Position numbers and translations under genes: made by a program. A model generated the notes under the pieces. The model ran no database searches. It had not been told where the DNA came from and saw only the letters and a list, made by a program, of their open reading frames with translations. Of a DNA stretch of 64,000 nt, positions 15,957 to 25,183 are shown one piece after another. Source of the stretch: Tamlana sp038148895 (lineage in GTDB: Bacteria; Bacteroidota; Bacteroidia; Flavobacteriales; Flavobacteriaceae). The stretch is from the NCBI GenBank assembly GCA_038148895.1, contig JBBVGQ010000001.1; one strand, 5' to 3'. Numbering within the stretch: the first letter of the stretch is position 1; every line of letters starts with the position of its first letter.

Positions 15957-16730
15957 ATGAAAAGATTATTTTCTATCCTTGCCATCACTGGAATGATGGT
16001 ATTCGGAACTGCTAATGCAACTACAATTGCAAACACTAGTACGGCTGTTACAACAACAGTATCGACAACACAAGATGAAGAAGCAGCGCCTGCTGAAGAG
16101 TTGAGTTTTCATCAAGAATTAAAGAAGCGTTTTATTGAAGGGGGTCCAGGATTTATGGGCATTGTATTGTTATGTTTAATTCTGGGATTAGCAATTGCCA
16201 TAGAAAGAATAATCTTTTTAAACCTTTCTACTACCAACACTAAAAAATTAACTCAAGAAGTAGAAGATGCATTGTCTTCTGGTGGAGTTGAAGCAGCAAA
16301 AGAAGTTTGCAGAAATACTAAAGGGCCTATCGCCTCAATTTTCTATCAAGGATTAGATAGAACCGATGAAGGCTTAGACGCCGCTGAAAAAGCTGTTGTT
16401 GCTTATGGTGGTGTTCAAATGGGACAATTAGAAAAGAATGTATCTTGGATTTCATTGTTTATCGCTCTTGCACCGATGCTTGGTTTCATGGGTACGGTAA
16501 TTGGTATGATTCAAGCATTCGATAAAATTGAAGCAGCTGGAGACATGCAGCCATCACTTGTAGCAGGTGGTATTAAAGTAGCGCTTTTAACAACGGTATT
16601 TGGTCTTGTGGTTGCTATTATCCTTCAAATTTTCTACAATTATATTATTGCTAAAATCGATAGTATTGTTAACAACATGGAAGACGCTTCCATTACGTTA
16701 ATGGATCTATTGATAAGAAACAAAAAGTAA
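15957..16730 (+). CDS. exbB: MotA/TolQ/ExbB proton channel family protein
   Basis: 257 residues with an N-terminal signal-like segment and a predicted periplasmic stretch, then three membrane helices (roughly 62-84, 160-185, 203-228). LAPMLGFMGTVIGMIQAF and GGIKVALLTTVFGLVVAI are the conserved TolQ/ExbB helices. With ExbD it forms the inner-membrane proton channel that energises TonB-dependent outer-membrane transport, matching the two TonB receptors in the window. First gene of a four-gene operon. Confidence 0.93.
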   Translation: MKRLFSILAITGMMVFGTANATTIANTSTAVTTTVSTTQDEEAAPAEELSFHQELKKRFIEGGPGFMGIVLLCLILGLAIAIERIIFLNLSTTNTKKLTQEVEDALSSGGVEAAKEVCRNTKGPIASIFYQGLDRTDEGLDAAEKAVVAYGGVQMGQLEKNVSWISLFIALAPMLGFMGTVIGMIQAFDKIEAAGDMQPSLVAGGIKVALLTTVFGLVVAIILQIFYNYIIAKIDSIVNNMEDASITLMDLLIRNKK

Positions 16731-16750
16731 TAATCTAAAAACTGAAAATT

Positions 16751-17182
16751 ATGGGTTTACATAAAATTTTAAAAATAGTAGCCTTTGCTCTTGCAATTAT
16801 TGGTGCGATTTTTGCACTAATGATTATGGCAGGAGATGAAGAGAGTGCCCAAAGCATGAGTGGAAACATTTTATATGTTGCCTATGCTGTTTTAGCTATT
16901 GTGCTTGCGCTTGTTTTGGTATTTGTTTTAAAAGGTCTATTTGCAGGAAATATTAAAAAGACATTAATCACTGTTGGAGCATTTTTGGCGGTCATATTAA
17001 TTTCTTACGGAATTTCATCAGGAACAGACTTAGACTTAAAACCATTTATAGATAAAGGTGCAGACATTACTGAGTCAACATCAAAAACCGTTGGTGCAGG
17101 ACTTATTGCATTTTACATCTTAGCGTTTTTGGCAATTGCTTCTATGTTATACGGTGGAGCAAAAAAAATATTTAATAAATAA
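16751..17182 (+). CDS. Unknown four-helix membrane protein in the Exb operon
   Basis: 143 residues with four hydrophobic segments (about 7-27, 39-62, 70-87, 118-137) and short charged loops. It lies 20 nt after exbB and 3 nt before the first exbD, so it is almost certainly part of the same complex or pathway. I know of similar proteins at this position in other Bacteroidota but of no assigned function. An accessory subunit or assembly factor of the Exb motor is a reasonable guess. Confidence 0.85.
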   Translation: MGLHKILKIVAFALAIIGAIFALMIMAGDEESAQSMSGNILYVAYAVLAIVLALVLVFVLKGLFAGNIKKTLITVGAFLAVILISYGISSGTDLDLKPFIDKGADITESTSKTVGAGLIAFYILAFLAIASMLYGGAKKIFNK

Positions 17183-17185
17183 ATT

Positions 17186-17770
17186 ATGGCAAAAAGAGCA
17201 GCACCAGAAGTTAATGCAGGCTCAATGGCCGACATTGCTTTCTTATTATTAATATTCTTTTTGGTTACAACCACTATTGAAACTGATTCTGGTTTAAATA
17301 GAAAGTTGCCGCCTATAGAGGAAACAGAACCGCCTATCATCAAGCAAAAAAATATTTTTACGGTTCTGTTGAATGGTAAAGACCAATTGCTTGTTGAAGA
17401 CGAATTAATGGAGCTAAAAGATTTGAGAAAGGCTGCCAGAGAATTTTTGGACAATGGAGGCGACGGGTCATGTGACTACTGCAAAGGGAAAAAGGACTCT
17501 GATTCTTCTGATAATCCTGACAAGGCTATCATTTCTTTAAAGAATGAGCGTGAAACCACTTATAAAACGTATATCGCAGTTCAAAACGAACTTGTGGCTG
17601 CATATAACGAATTAAGGAATAGAAGGGCCGAAGAACTTTACGGGAAAACGTTTGCTGAAATGGAAGCGAATTACAACGATGTAAACTGGCCTGGTAACAA
17701 AACAAAGCTTAAGGATCAAATCGAACAGATAAAACTTGATTATCCTCAAAAGCTTTCAGAAGTACAATAA
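17186..17770 (+). CDS. exbD: ExbD/TolR family biopolymer transport protein, long form
   Basis: 194 residues. The single membrane helix GSMADIAFLLLIFFLV carries the essential Asp (Asp16). The periplasmic part is longer than in classical ExbD (about 140 residues): after the usual domain it has an insertion with Cys96-x-x-Cys99, an acidic Ser/Asp patch and a predicted helical segment with many Glu/Lys. The CxxC could be a disulphide in the periplasm. It is followed by a second ExbD. Confidence 0.92.
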   Translation: MAKRAAPEVNAGSMADIAFLLLIFFLVTTTIETDSGLNRKLPPIEETEPPIIKQKNIFTVLLNGKDQLLVEDELMELKDLRKAAREFLDNGGDGSCDYCKGKKDSDSSDNPDKAIISLKNERETTYKTYIAVQNELVAAYNELRNRRAEELYGKTFAEMEANYNDVNWPGNKTKLKDQIEQIKLDYPQKLSEVQ

Positions 17771-17792
17771 TTAAAATTTAACATTAACTATT

Positions 17793-18269
17793 ATGTCTAA
17801 ATTTAAAAAGAAAAAAGGAGGCGATATACCAGCGGTTAATACAGCGGCTTTACCAGATATTGTATTTATGTTATTATTCTTTTTTATGGTGGCCACGGTT
17901 ATGAGGCAAAACACCCTGAAAATTGAAAATAACTTACCTTATGCCGATCAGGTTGAGAAGTTGGATAAAAAGGATTTGGTAATGTACATTTATGCTGGTA
18001 AGCCAAGTGCAAATTACAGACAATACGGTACTGAGGCAAGAATACAGCTTAATGATGATTTTGCCAATGTAAGTGATATTGCTGCTTTTATAGCCGAAGA
18101 GCGAGCCTCTAAGCGTGAAGAATTAGTTCCATTTTTAACTACCGCTCTAAAAGTAGATAGCGATGCGAATATGGGGTTAATTGGAGATATTAAACAAGAA
18201 TTGCGTAAAGTAAATGCGCTTAAAATCAACTATACTACCAAAAAAGGTAGTGTGTTAGATAACAAATAA
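17793..18269 (+). CDS. exbD: ExbD/TolR family biopolymer transport protein, second copy
   Basis: 158 residues. NTAALPDIVFMLLFFFMV is the membrane helix, with the essential Asp at residue 22; the periplasmic domain is of ordinary length and differs in sequence from the first copy. Tandem ExbD paralogues next to one ExbB are common in Bacteroidota and suggest a heteromeric stator. The operon ends with a hairpin 24 nt downstream. Confidence 0.92.
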   Translation: MSKFKKKKGGDIPAVNTAALPDIVFMLLFFFMVATVMRQNTLKIENNLPYADQVEKLDKKDLVMYIYAGKPSANYRQYGTEARIQLNDDFANVSDIAAFIAEERASKREELVPFLTTALKVDSDANMGLIGDIKQELRKVNALKINYTTKKGSVLDNK

Positions 18270-18292
18270 TTTTACACTCTTAATTTTATATT

Positions 18293-18325
18293 AAAGGCGC
18301 TTTGATTCATTCATAGCGCCTTTTA
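18293..18325 (+). terminator. Terminator of the Exb operon
   Basis: AAAGGCGCT (18293-18301) pairs with AGCGCCTTT (18315-18323); a short T-rich tail follows. Confidence 0.75.
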
Positions 18326-18376
18326 GTTTATAGTAAATATACTTACTTTTAAAGGTATAAAAAACATCCCTTTTTA

Positions 18377-19066
18377 ATGAAGCCAATCCTACTTGCCATA
18401 TGCATCCTAGCAATCAGTAGTTGTTTTGCACAAGAAGAACCAATTAAAGAATTAGATTCCCTTTATAAGGAAGACCAATTTTATGCAGGGGTGAGTTATA
18501 ATTTACTTGATAAACGACCAAGTGGGGTTAAGCAAAGCGGTTTTTCATTAGGGTTTCATCTAGGTTTTATAAAAGATATGCCAATTAATGAAAGACGAAA
18601 TTTGGCTATTGGTATTGGTTTAGGGTATTCTGCGAATTCCCATAACCAGAACTTATTAGTGAGTAAATCGGTTAGTGGAGATTTTAGCTATAGTGTTATT
18701 GAGGGAAACAACACGTATAAAAGAAACAAATTTTCTACGCACTTAATTGAACTTCCAATAGAGTTTAGATGGCGTACATCAACACCCCAAGATTATAACT
18801 TTTGGCGTATTTATGCGGGGTTTAAATTGGGATACGCATTCGTCAATACAATAAAGTACAGAGGTGATATGGGTGACTTTAAATATAGCGACAGAGGCGA
18901 TTTTAATGACCTTCAATATGGGCCAACATTAAGTGTGGGTTACAATACTTGGAACCTGCATATATATTACGCGTTAAATCCAATTTTTAATGGAGATGCC
19001 CAGCTTAACAATAAACAAATAGATATGAAGGCTATTAAAATAGGACTAATGTTTTATATCCTTTAG
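18377..19066 (+). CDS. Outer-membrane beta-barrel protein (PorT-like family)
   Basis: 229 residues with an N-terminal signal (MKPILLAICILAISSCFAQ) and alternating amphipathic strands rich in Gly/Tyr, ending in an aromatic-hydrophobic C-terminal strand (KIGLMFYIL). The layout fits the small PorT/outer-membrane beta-barrel family. Similar proteins often follow the Exb genes in Flavobacteriaceae. PorT itself is a type IX secretion component, but I cannot claim orthology. Confidence 0.8.
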   Translation: MKPILLAICILAISSCFAQEEPIKELDSLYKEDQFYAGVSYNLLDKRPSGVKQSGFSLGFHLGFIKDMPINERRNLAIGIGLGYSANSHNQNLLVSKSVSGDFSYSVIEGNNTYKRNKFSTHLIELPIEFRWRTSTPQDYNFWRIYAGFKLGYAFVNTIKYRGDMGDFKYSDRGDFNDLQYGPTLSVGYNTWNLHIYYALNPIFNGDAQLNNKQIDMKAIKIGLMFYIL

Positions 19067-19086
19067 CCGAAGTTAGTCTTCTAATT

Positions 19087-19692
19087 TTAAAGCCAATAAT
19101 TCACCAAAACCAATTGGGGGATAGCACCAATAAAAGCACCAATAATTAGTTCTTTCCCATTATGGGCCTTTAAATGTAAACGCGAAGTAGCAATGGCTCC
19201 AATCATAACAGCCATCAAAGCTAAGGTGCCATTGATGTTTATGCTAAAATGGATGCTCAAGGCCACAAAAAACATGAATACACTACAAACCGCCATCATG
19301 TGTAAGCTGATTTTAAAATTCATAATTGCCATAAGCAAACATGTCATATTGGAGATGAGCAAGCCAATTAAAAAGAAATATATTTCTATAGCTTGTGATG
19401 GTGTAATAATACGCTGCAATACTATTATGATTATGACGCTATAAAGCATTAAGGGATATAAGCGTTCTTTTGGCGTTTCAAGGTGAACGGAATTAACCTT
19501 GCCTAAAGTCTTTAAAAGAAAGTAGGTTAGTATGGGAAGCAAAATCGTTAATATAAATATTGAAATGAGCTTGCCTTGAACGATGTCCTCAGGGATAAAC
19601 CTAGGTGAAATTTCAAAATAAAACCATATTGCAAAAAGGGGCATTACAAGAGGGTGAAAAATATACGAAATGCTTTTTAGTAGCCTATCCAT
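19087..19692 (-). CDS. Conserved hypothetical integral membrane protein
   Basis: 201 residues with about six hydrophobic helices. The start IFHPLVMPLFAIWFYF and the end RLHLKAHNGKELIIGAFIGAIPQ resemble a conserved Bacteroidota membrane family distantly similar to PAP2-type phosphatases; the HxxxE/HNGKE stretch is polar, but I do not see the full phosphatase signature. Its start overlaps the rpoN stop by 1 nt, so it is translationally coupled to rpoN. Confidence 0.8.
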   Translation of the reverse strand: MDRLLKSISYIFHPLVMPLFAIWFYFEISPRFIPEDIVQGKLISIFILTILLPILTYFLLKTLGKVNSVHLETPKERLYPLMLYSVIIIIVLQRIITPSQAIEIYFFLIGLLISNMTCLLMAIMNFKISLHMMAVCSVFMFFVALSIHFSININGTLALMAVMIGAIATSRLHLKAHNGKELIIGAFIGAIPQLVLVNYWL

Positions 19693-21152
19693 TATATTTT
19701 TTTTCGTAATCGCGCTACGGGAATGTCAAGTTGTTCTCTATATTTTGCCACGGTTCGCCTAGCAATTGGATAGCCTTTGTCCTTTAAAATTGAAGCTAAA
19801 TTTTCGTCTGTTAACGGCTTCCTTTTATTTTCTTCTTCAATAACCGTTTCAAGGATTTTCTTTATTTCTCTAGTGGAAACATCTTCGCCTTGATCATTTT
19901 TCATGGATTCTGAAAAGAATTCCTTAATCAATTTTGTGCCGTACGGTGTGTCTACATATTTGCTGTTTGCAACTCTGGATACGGTTGAAACATCCATGTT
20001 AATCTCATCGGCAATATCCTTAAGAATCATTGGTTTTAAGTTACGCTCATCACCAGTTAAAAAATACTCCTTTTGATAATGCATTATGGCACTCATGGTG
20101 ACAAACAAAGTTTGTTGGCGTTGTTTTATAGCTTCAATAAACCATTTGGCTGCATCCAACTTTTGCTTGATAAATATTACCGCATCTTTTTGTGATTTCG
20201 ATTTGTCTTTCGATTCTTTATAGCCTTTTAGCATGTTGTTGTATTCTCTGGAAACATGAAGCTCTGGGGCATTTCTCCCATTGAGTGTCAATTCAAGTTC
20301 ACCATCAACAATTTTTATGGCAAAATCTGGAACAACGTGTTCTACAATTCTATTATTACCCGCATAAGAGCCACCCGGTTTCGGGTTTAAATGTTCAATT
20401 TCAGAAATAGCGTCTTTCAACTGAATTTCGGAAACATCGAACTTTTGAAGCAGTTTTTTGTAGTGCTTTTTAGTAAACTGATCGAAGGCATTATCAATAA
20501 TTTCAATAGCCAAATCGGTGTCTGGACTTTTTTCTTTTCGGTGCAGTTGGATGCTCAAACACTCTTGTAAATTTCTTGCGCCAACTCCCGCAGGATCTAA
20601 TTGATGTACAATTTTTAATACTTTTTCAATTTTTTCTCTGGTAGTGTAAACATTTTGGGTAAAAGCCAAATCGTCCATTATATCGCTTAAATCACGTCGG
20701 ATGTACCCACTTTCATCAACACTACCGACTAAAAATTCGGCAATATCCCGTTCATCGTCTGTTAGTCTGTAGGTATTTAATTGGTTTAATAAATGTTGGG
20801 TAAATGAAGTTCCCGCTGCATAGGGCATGGTCTTTTCTTCGTCATCACTACTGTAGTTGTTGGCTTGTGTTCTGTAGTCGGGAATTTCGTCGTCGCTTAA
20901 ATACTCGTCAACATTTATTTCGTCTGCGCCTATGGTTTCATTATCATCAAAATCATCTGCAGAATTATCAAAGTCTGAGTCCAAATCATTCTGCGCTTCT
21001 TCCTTACCCCCTTCTAAAGCTGGATTTTCTTCTAATTCCTGTTTTAAACGTTGCTCAAATGCTTGCGTTGGCAATTGTATCAATTTCATCAATTGAATTT
21101 GCTGTGGAGACAGTTTTTGCGATAATTTGAACTGTAAATGTTGTTTAAGCAT
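19692..21152 (-). CDS. rpoN: RNA polymerase sigma-54 factor
   Basis: 486 residues. Region I is the Gln/Leu-rich N-terminus (LKQHLQFKLSQKLSPQQIQ), followed by an acidic linker (about 45-100), the core-binding domain and the C-terminal DNA-binding part. The RpoN box reads ARRTVAKYRE near the end. Directs transcription from -24/-12 promoters with activator ATPases; no enhancer-binding protein is encoded in the window, but a candidate -24/-12 site lies at 2139. It follows asnS by 87 nt. Confidence 0.96.
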   Translation of the reverse strand: MLKQHLQFKLSQKLSPQQIQLMKLIQLPTQAFEQRLKQELEENPALEGGKEEAQNDLDSDFDNSADDFDDNETIGADEINVDEYLSDDEIPDYRTQANNYSSDDEEKTMPYAAGTSFTQHLLNQLNTYRLTDDERDIAEFLVGSVDESGYIRRDLSDIMDDLAFTQNVYTTREKIEKVLKIVHQLDPAGVGARNLQECLSIQLHRKEKSPDTDLAIEIIDNAFDQFTKKHYKKLLQKFDVSEIQLKDAISEIEHLNPKPGGSYAGNNRIVEHVVPDFAIKIVDGELELTLNGRNAPELHVSREYNNMLKGYKESKDKSKSQKDAVIFIKQKLDAAKWFIEAIKQRQQTLFVTMSAIMHYQKEYFLTGDERNLKPMILKDIADEINMDVSTVSRVANSKYVDTPYGTKLIKEFFSESMKNDQGEDVSTREIKKILETVIEEENKRKPLTDENLASILKDKGYPIARRTVAKYREQLDIPVARLRKKI

Positions 21153-21239
21153 TTTTTGATTTAAGGTTGTTAATCAAAGATAAAAAAAGGGAACTGTATT
21201 CCAAAGTCATGCCATGTTTGTCCTTTTCCTATAGTTTCT

Positions 21240-22673
21240 TTAGAATTCTGCATTTTGGGGAGTGCGTGGAAATGGAATTACATCCCTAATATTGCTCATT
21301 CCTGTAGCGAACATCACCAATCGTTCAAAGCCCAATCCAAACCCAGAATGAACGGCAGTTCCGTACTTCCTCAAGTCTAAATACCACCAAAGATCTTCTT
21401 CAGGAATGTTAATGGCTGCCATTTTTTGTTTTAAAACATCTAATCTTTCTTCGCGTTGGGCACCACCAACAATTTCACCAATACCTGGAAATAGAATATC
21501 CATGGCCCTAACGGTTTTTCCATCATCATTTAAGCGCATGTAAAAGGCCTTAATATTTGCTGGATAATCAAATAAAATAACAGGGCATTTGAAATATCTT
21601 TCCACAAGAAAACGTTCATGTTCGCTCTGTAAATCGGTTCCCCAATCTTCTATTAAATATTTAAATTTCTTTTTCTTGTTGGGTTTTGAATTTCTTAAAA
21701 TATCGATGGCTTCGGTATAGCTAACTCGTTTAAAATGATTGTCTGTCACAAAATTGAGTTTTTCAATTAGAGTCATGCTGCTGCGCTCATCTTGCGGTTT
21801 GGTTTTGTCTTCGTCTTGCAAACGCTTATCTAAAAACTCTAAATCTTCACGGTTATTGTCCAAAATGTATTTTATAACCGACTTCATAAAATCTTCGGCC
21901 AAATCCATATTTCCTGCCAAATCCATAAAGGCAACTTCGGGCTCTATCATCCAAAACTCGGCCAAATGGCGAGAGGTATTTGAGTTTTCTGCTCTAAAAG
22001 TTGGGCCGAAAGTGTACACTTTACCCAGAGACATGGCATAGGTTTCGGCTTCCAATTGCCCTGAAACAGTTAAATTGGTTTCCTTTCCGAAGAAATCTTT
22101 GGAATAATCAATACTTCCTTCTTCGTTTATAGGCGGATTTTTCAAATCAAGATTGGTAACCTGAAACATTTCACCAGCACCTTCGGCATCACTACCTGTA
22201 ATGATTGGCGCGTGCATATAGTAAAAACCATTGTCGTTAAAATATTTATGAATGGCAAAAGATAGTGCCGAACGCAAACGCATTACCGCACTAAACGTAC
22301 TGGTTCTGGTACGTAAATGGGCATGCTCCCTTAAGAATTCAAAAGAATGTTTTTTAGGTTGAATGGGGTACGATTCAGGGTCTGAGTCCCCTAAAACAGT
22401 TAGTTCTTTAACTTGTATTTCCACTTTTTGGCCCTTACCTTGACTCTCAACCAATTCGCCCTTTACATGAATTGCCGCTCCAGTTGTAACTCTCTTCAAA
22501 AGGGCTTCATCATAGTTTTCAAAATCAACAACGCACTGAATATTACTTAAGGTTGAGCCGTCATTTAAAGCTATAAACCGATTGGCCCTGAAGGTTTTTA
22601 CCCAACCTTTTACTTCAACTTCTGGAATAATAATTTCCTGGGTCAGTAACTCTGAAACTGTTCTTGATTGCAT
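21240..22673 (-). CDS. asnS: Asparaginyl-tRNA synthetase
   Basis: 477 residues, class IIb. An OB-fold anticodon-binding domain opens the protein (VKGWVKTFRANRFIALNDGS); motif 2 is FRAENSNTSRHLAEFWMIEP and motif 3 GLGFERLVMFATGM. The Asn specificity follows from the length and from the FPRTP ending typical of AsnS. Charges tRNA-Asn with asparagine in the cytoplasm. Confidence 0.97.
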   Translation of the reverse strand: MQSRTVSELLTQEIIIPEVEVKGWVKTFRANRFIALNDGSTLSNIQCVVDFENYDEALLKRVTTGAAIHVKGELVESQGKGQKVEIQVKELTVLGDSDPESYPIQPKKHSFEFLREHAHLRTRTSTFSAVMRLRSALSFAIHKYFNDNGFYYMHAPIITGSDAEGAGEMFQVTNLDLKNPPINEEGSIDYSKDFFGKETNLTVSGQLEAETYAMSLGKVYTFGPTFRAENSNTSRHLAEFWMIEPEVAFMDLAGNMDLAEDFMKSVIKYILDNNREDLEFLDKRLQDEDKTKPQDERSSMTLIEKLNFVTDNHFKRVSYTEAIDILRNSKPNKKKKFKYLIEDWGTDLQSEHERFLVERYFKCPVILFDYPANIKAFYMRLNDDGKTVRAMDILFPGIGEIVGGAQREERLDVLKQKMAAINIPEEDLWWYLDLRKYGTAVHSGFGLGFERLVMFATGMSNIRDVIPFPRTPQNAEF

Positions 22674-22749
22674 GTGCTTGAATTTATATTGTAAATATAA
22701 AAAAAGCGTATCGGCTTACAATCTATGCAGGATTAAAAACGACAAAAAG

Positions 22750-25137
22750 TTATTCGTCTCCATCCTCTTCCGGGATAATATTTATTGAAGGTTCTCTAAG
22801 GACTTCTTTATTGGCGATACTGCGCTCTAAAGACAACAACAAAGAAGGCAATAGTAGTAAGTTTGACAACATAGCAAAAAGTAATGTTGCTGAAACCAAT
22901 GCGCCTAAGGCTACTGTGCCTCCAAAACTGGAGATGGTAAATACAGAAAACCCAAAAAACAGTACGATGGATGTGTAGAACATACTCACACCAGTTTCTC
23001 GTAAAGCTCCATATACTGACACCTTAATTTTCCAGTTATTGGCTTGTAGCTCTTGTCTGTATTTTGCCAAAAAATGAATAGTGTCATCCACAGAAATACC
23101 GAAGGCAATACTAAACACCAATATGGTTGAAGGTTTTATGGGCACACCCAAATAACCCATTAAGCCCGCTGTTACTAATAATGGTAGAAGGTTTGGTATT
23201 AGTGAAATAAGAATCATTCGCCCCGAACGGAACATATACGCCATAAAAAGTGCGATTAAAAAAATAGCCAAGGATAAAGAGATGGCCAGGTTCTTAACCA
23301 AGTATTTAGTGCCTTTTTGAAACACCAATGCCTTTCCGGTCATGGTTACATTGTATCTGTCCTTAGGAAAAACCTTGTCTATTTTAGTTTGAAGGTTTTC
23401 TTCTATACGTTCCATTTTGTCAGTACCAATATCTTTCATAAACGTTGTGATACGGGCGTACTGGCCTGTGCTGTCCACAAAGTTCTTGAGCAAATCTACA
23501 TTTGAAGATGAGTTTTTGGCGTACGATAAAATAAAGTTATTTTCTTGAGAAGTAGGCAGTTGGTAAAATTTTGTATTTCCGTTATAGTAGGCTTGTTTCG
23601 AATATTTAACCAAACCAACAACCGAAACTGGTTTAGACAGTTCGGGTGTTTCATTGATTAGGCTTTCAAGTTCGTCCATACGCTTCAAGGTGGAAAGCTT
23701 CATTACTCCCTTTTTGCGTTTGGTGTCAACCATAATTTCTAAAGGCATAATGCCGCTAAATTCTTCTTCAAAAAACCGAATGTCATTTACAAAATCTGAT
23801 TTTTGGGGCATATCCTCAATCAAACTGCCCGAAATCTTTATTTGATATATGCCAATGATGCTGGCGGCCAAAAGGATTACTGAAGTAAAATATATGGCGA
23901 TACGCCTGTCTTTCACCATATGTTCCATCCAATTAACAAAACCACCTATCCAACGTTTGTTAAGATGTTCTAAATGGCGGTCTTTTGGGTAGGGCAGAAA
24001 CGTGTATATAATAGGTATAATTAACAAGCATAAAATAAAAATGGCCAAAATGCTTAACGAGGCCACTATACCAAACTCTTTTAAAAGTTTACTTTCCGTT
24101 AAAATAAATGTTGCAAAACCGGAAGCGGTGGTTACGTTGGTCATTAATGTGGCGTTACCTATTTTGGTGATAACCCGTTGCAACGATTTTACTTTATTAC
24201 CATGTAATTTAACCTCGTGCTGGTATTTATTGATTAAGAAAATACAGTTGGGAATACCAATAACAATAATTAAAGGGGGAATCAGCGCCGTTAAAACCGT
24301 TATCTCATAATTCATTAATCCGATGATACCCAAGGTCCACATTACCCCAATACATACTACAATAAGTGAGATGAAAGTGGCACGAAACGACCTAAAAAAG
24401 AAGAAGAAAATCAGGGAAGTCACCAATAAAGCAACTGCAACAAACCAGCCAATTTCATCTACAATAAGCTGGGCGTTTAATGTACGTATGTAAGGCATTC
24501 CAGAAACCCTAACGTCCAAATTGGTTTTGTTTTCAAATGCCTCAATTTTTGGCTCTAATACATCAACAACAAAATCTTTTCTGGCGGCTGTATTAACAAT
24601 GTCCTTTTTTAGGTAAATGGCTGTTCTAATAGTTTTTGTATCCTTATTGAACAAGAAATTGTCATAAAAAGGATACTTTTCAAAAAGCTCATTTTGCAAA
24701 GTCTCAATTTGGAATATTGAGGTAATGCTATCTCTTATAAAGGGTTCTAATTTGAATTTTTCATTTTTAGTGTCCTTTACAAGTTTTTGAAGGTCTATTA
24801 AAGAAATAACCGTTTCAACGGCCTCATTTTCTTTAAAACTGTGAGAAAGTTTGTTCCAAGCATTTAGGTTTTCAATCGTAAAAAGCGTGCTGTCTTTTAC
24901 GCCAAGTATAATGAGATTGCCCTCTTCGCCAAAGGTTTTTAAAAAGTTATTGTAAACCATGTTTACCTCATGGTCGTCAGGCAATAAATTAGCTTCTGTG
25001 TAGGTGAAACGCATGTTTTCCCACTTTTGGGCCAACAAAAACGTAGCAATAATAATACCTACAAGAATGATGATTTTATTCCTTAAAATCAATCTTGCAG
25101 TGACGCTCCAAAAGTCTTTCGAAAAAAGTTTTAACAT
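22750..25137 (-). CDS. RND superfamily MMPL-type exporter
   Basis: 795 residues with about 12 predicted membrane helices in two halves, each half being one helix, a large periplasmic domain and five helices. The helix blocks PPLIIVIGIPNCIFLINKY and FSIAFGISVDDTIHFLAKYR carry the proton-relay Asp pair typical of MMPL/sterol-sensing RND proteins. No partner membrane-fusion or TolC gene is adjacent, as is usual for this class, which moves lipids or hopanoids. It lies 46 nt after a DUF5686-like gene. Confidence 0.9.
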   Translation of the reverse strand: MLKLFSKDFWSVTARLILRNKIIILVGIIIATFLLAQKWENMRFTYTEANLLPDDHEVNMVYNNFLKTFGEEGNLIILGVKDSTLFTIENLNAWNKLSHSFKENEAVETVISLIDLQKLVKDTKNEKFKLEPFIRDSITSIFQIETLQNELFEKYPFYDNFLFNKDTKTIRTAIYLKKDIVNTAARKDFVVDVLEPKIEAFENKTNLDVRVSGMPYIRTLNAQLIVDEIGWFVAVALLVTSLIFFFFFRSFRATFISLIVVCIGVMWTLGIIGLMNYEITVLTALIPPLIIVIGIPNCIFLINKYQHEVKLHGNKVKSLQRVITKIGNATLMTNVTTASGFATFILTESKLLKEFGIVASLSILAIFILCLLIIPIIYTFLPYPKDRHLEHLNKRWIGGFVNWMEHMVKDRRIAIYFTSVILLAASIIGIYQIKISGSLIEDMPQKSDFVNDIRFFEEEFSGIMPLEIMVDTKRKKGVMKLSTLKRMDELESLINETPELSKPVSVVGLVKYSKQAYYNGNTKFYQLPTSQENNFILSYAKNSSSNVDLLKNFVDSTGQYARITTFMKDIGTDKMERIEENLQTKIDKVFPKDRYNVTMTGKALVFQKGTKYLVKNLAISLSLAIFLIALFMAYMFRSGRMILISLIPNLLPLLVTAGLMGYLGVPIKPSTILVFSIAFGISVDDTIHFLAKYRQELQANNWKIKVSVYGALRETGVSMFYTSIVLFFGFSVFTISSFGGTVALGALVSATLLFAMLSNLLLLPSLLLSLERSIANKEVLREPSINIIPEEDGDE

Positions 25138-25183
25138 GCCTTATTTAAAGTTGGGCAAAGGTAGAAAAAAGGAGTATAATACC

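Noticed and set aside
20804..21130. Frame opposite the rpoN N-terminus
   Set aside because: The rpoN motifs are complete; the opposite frame is His/Arg/Leu-rich shadow.
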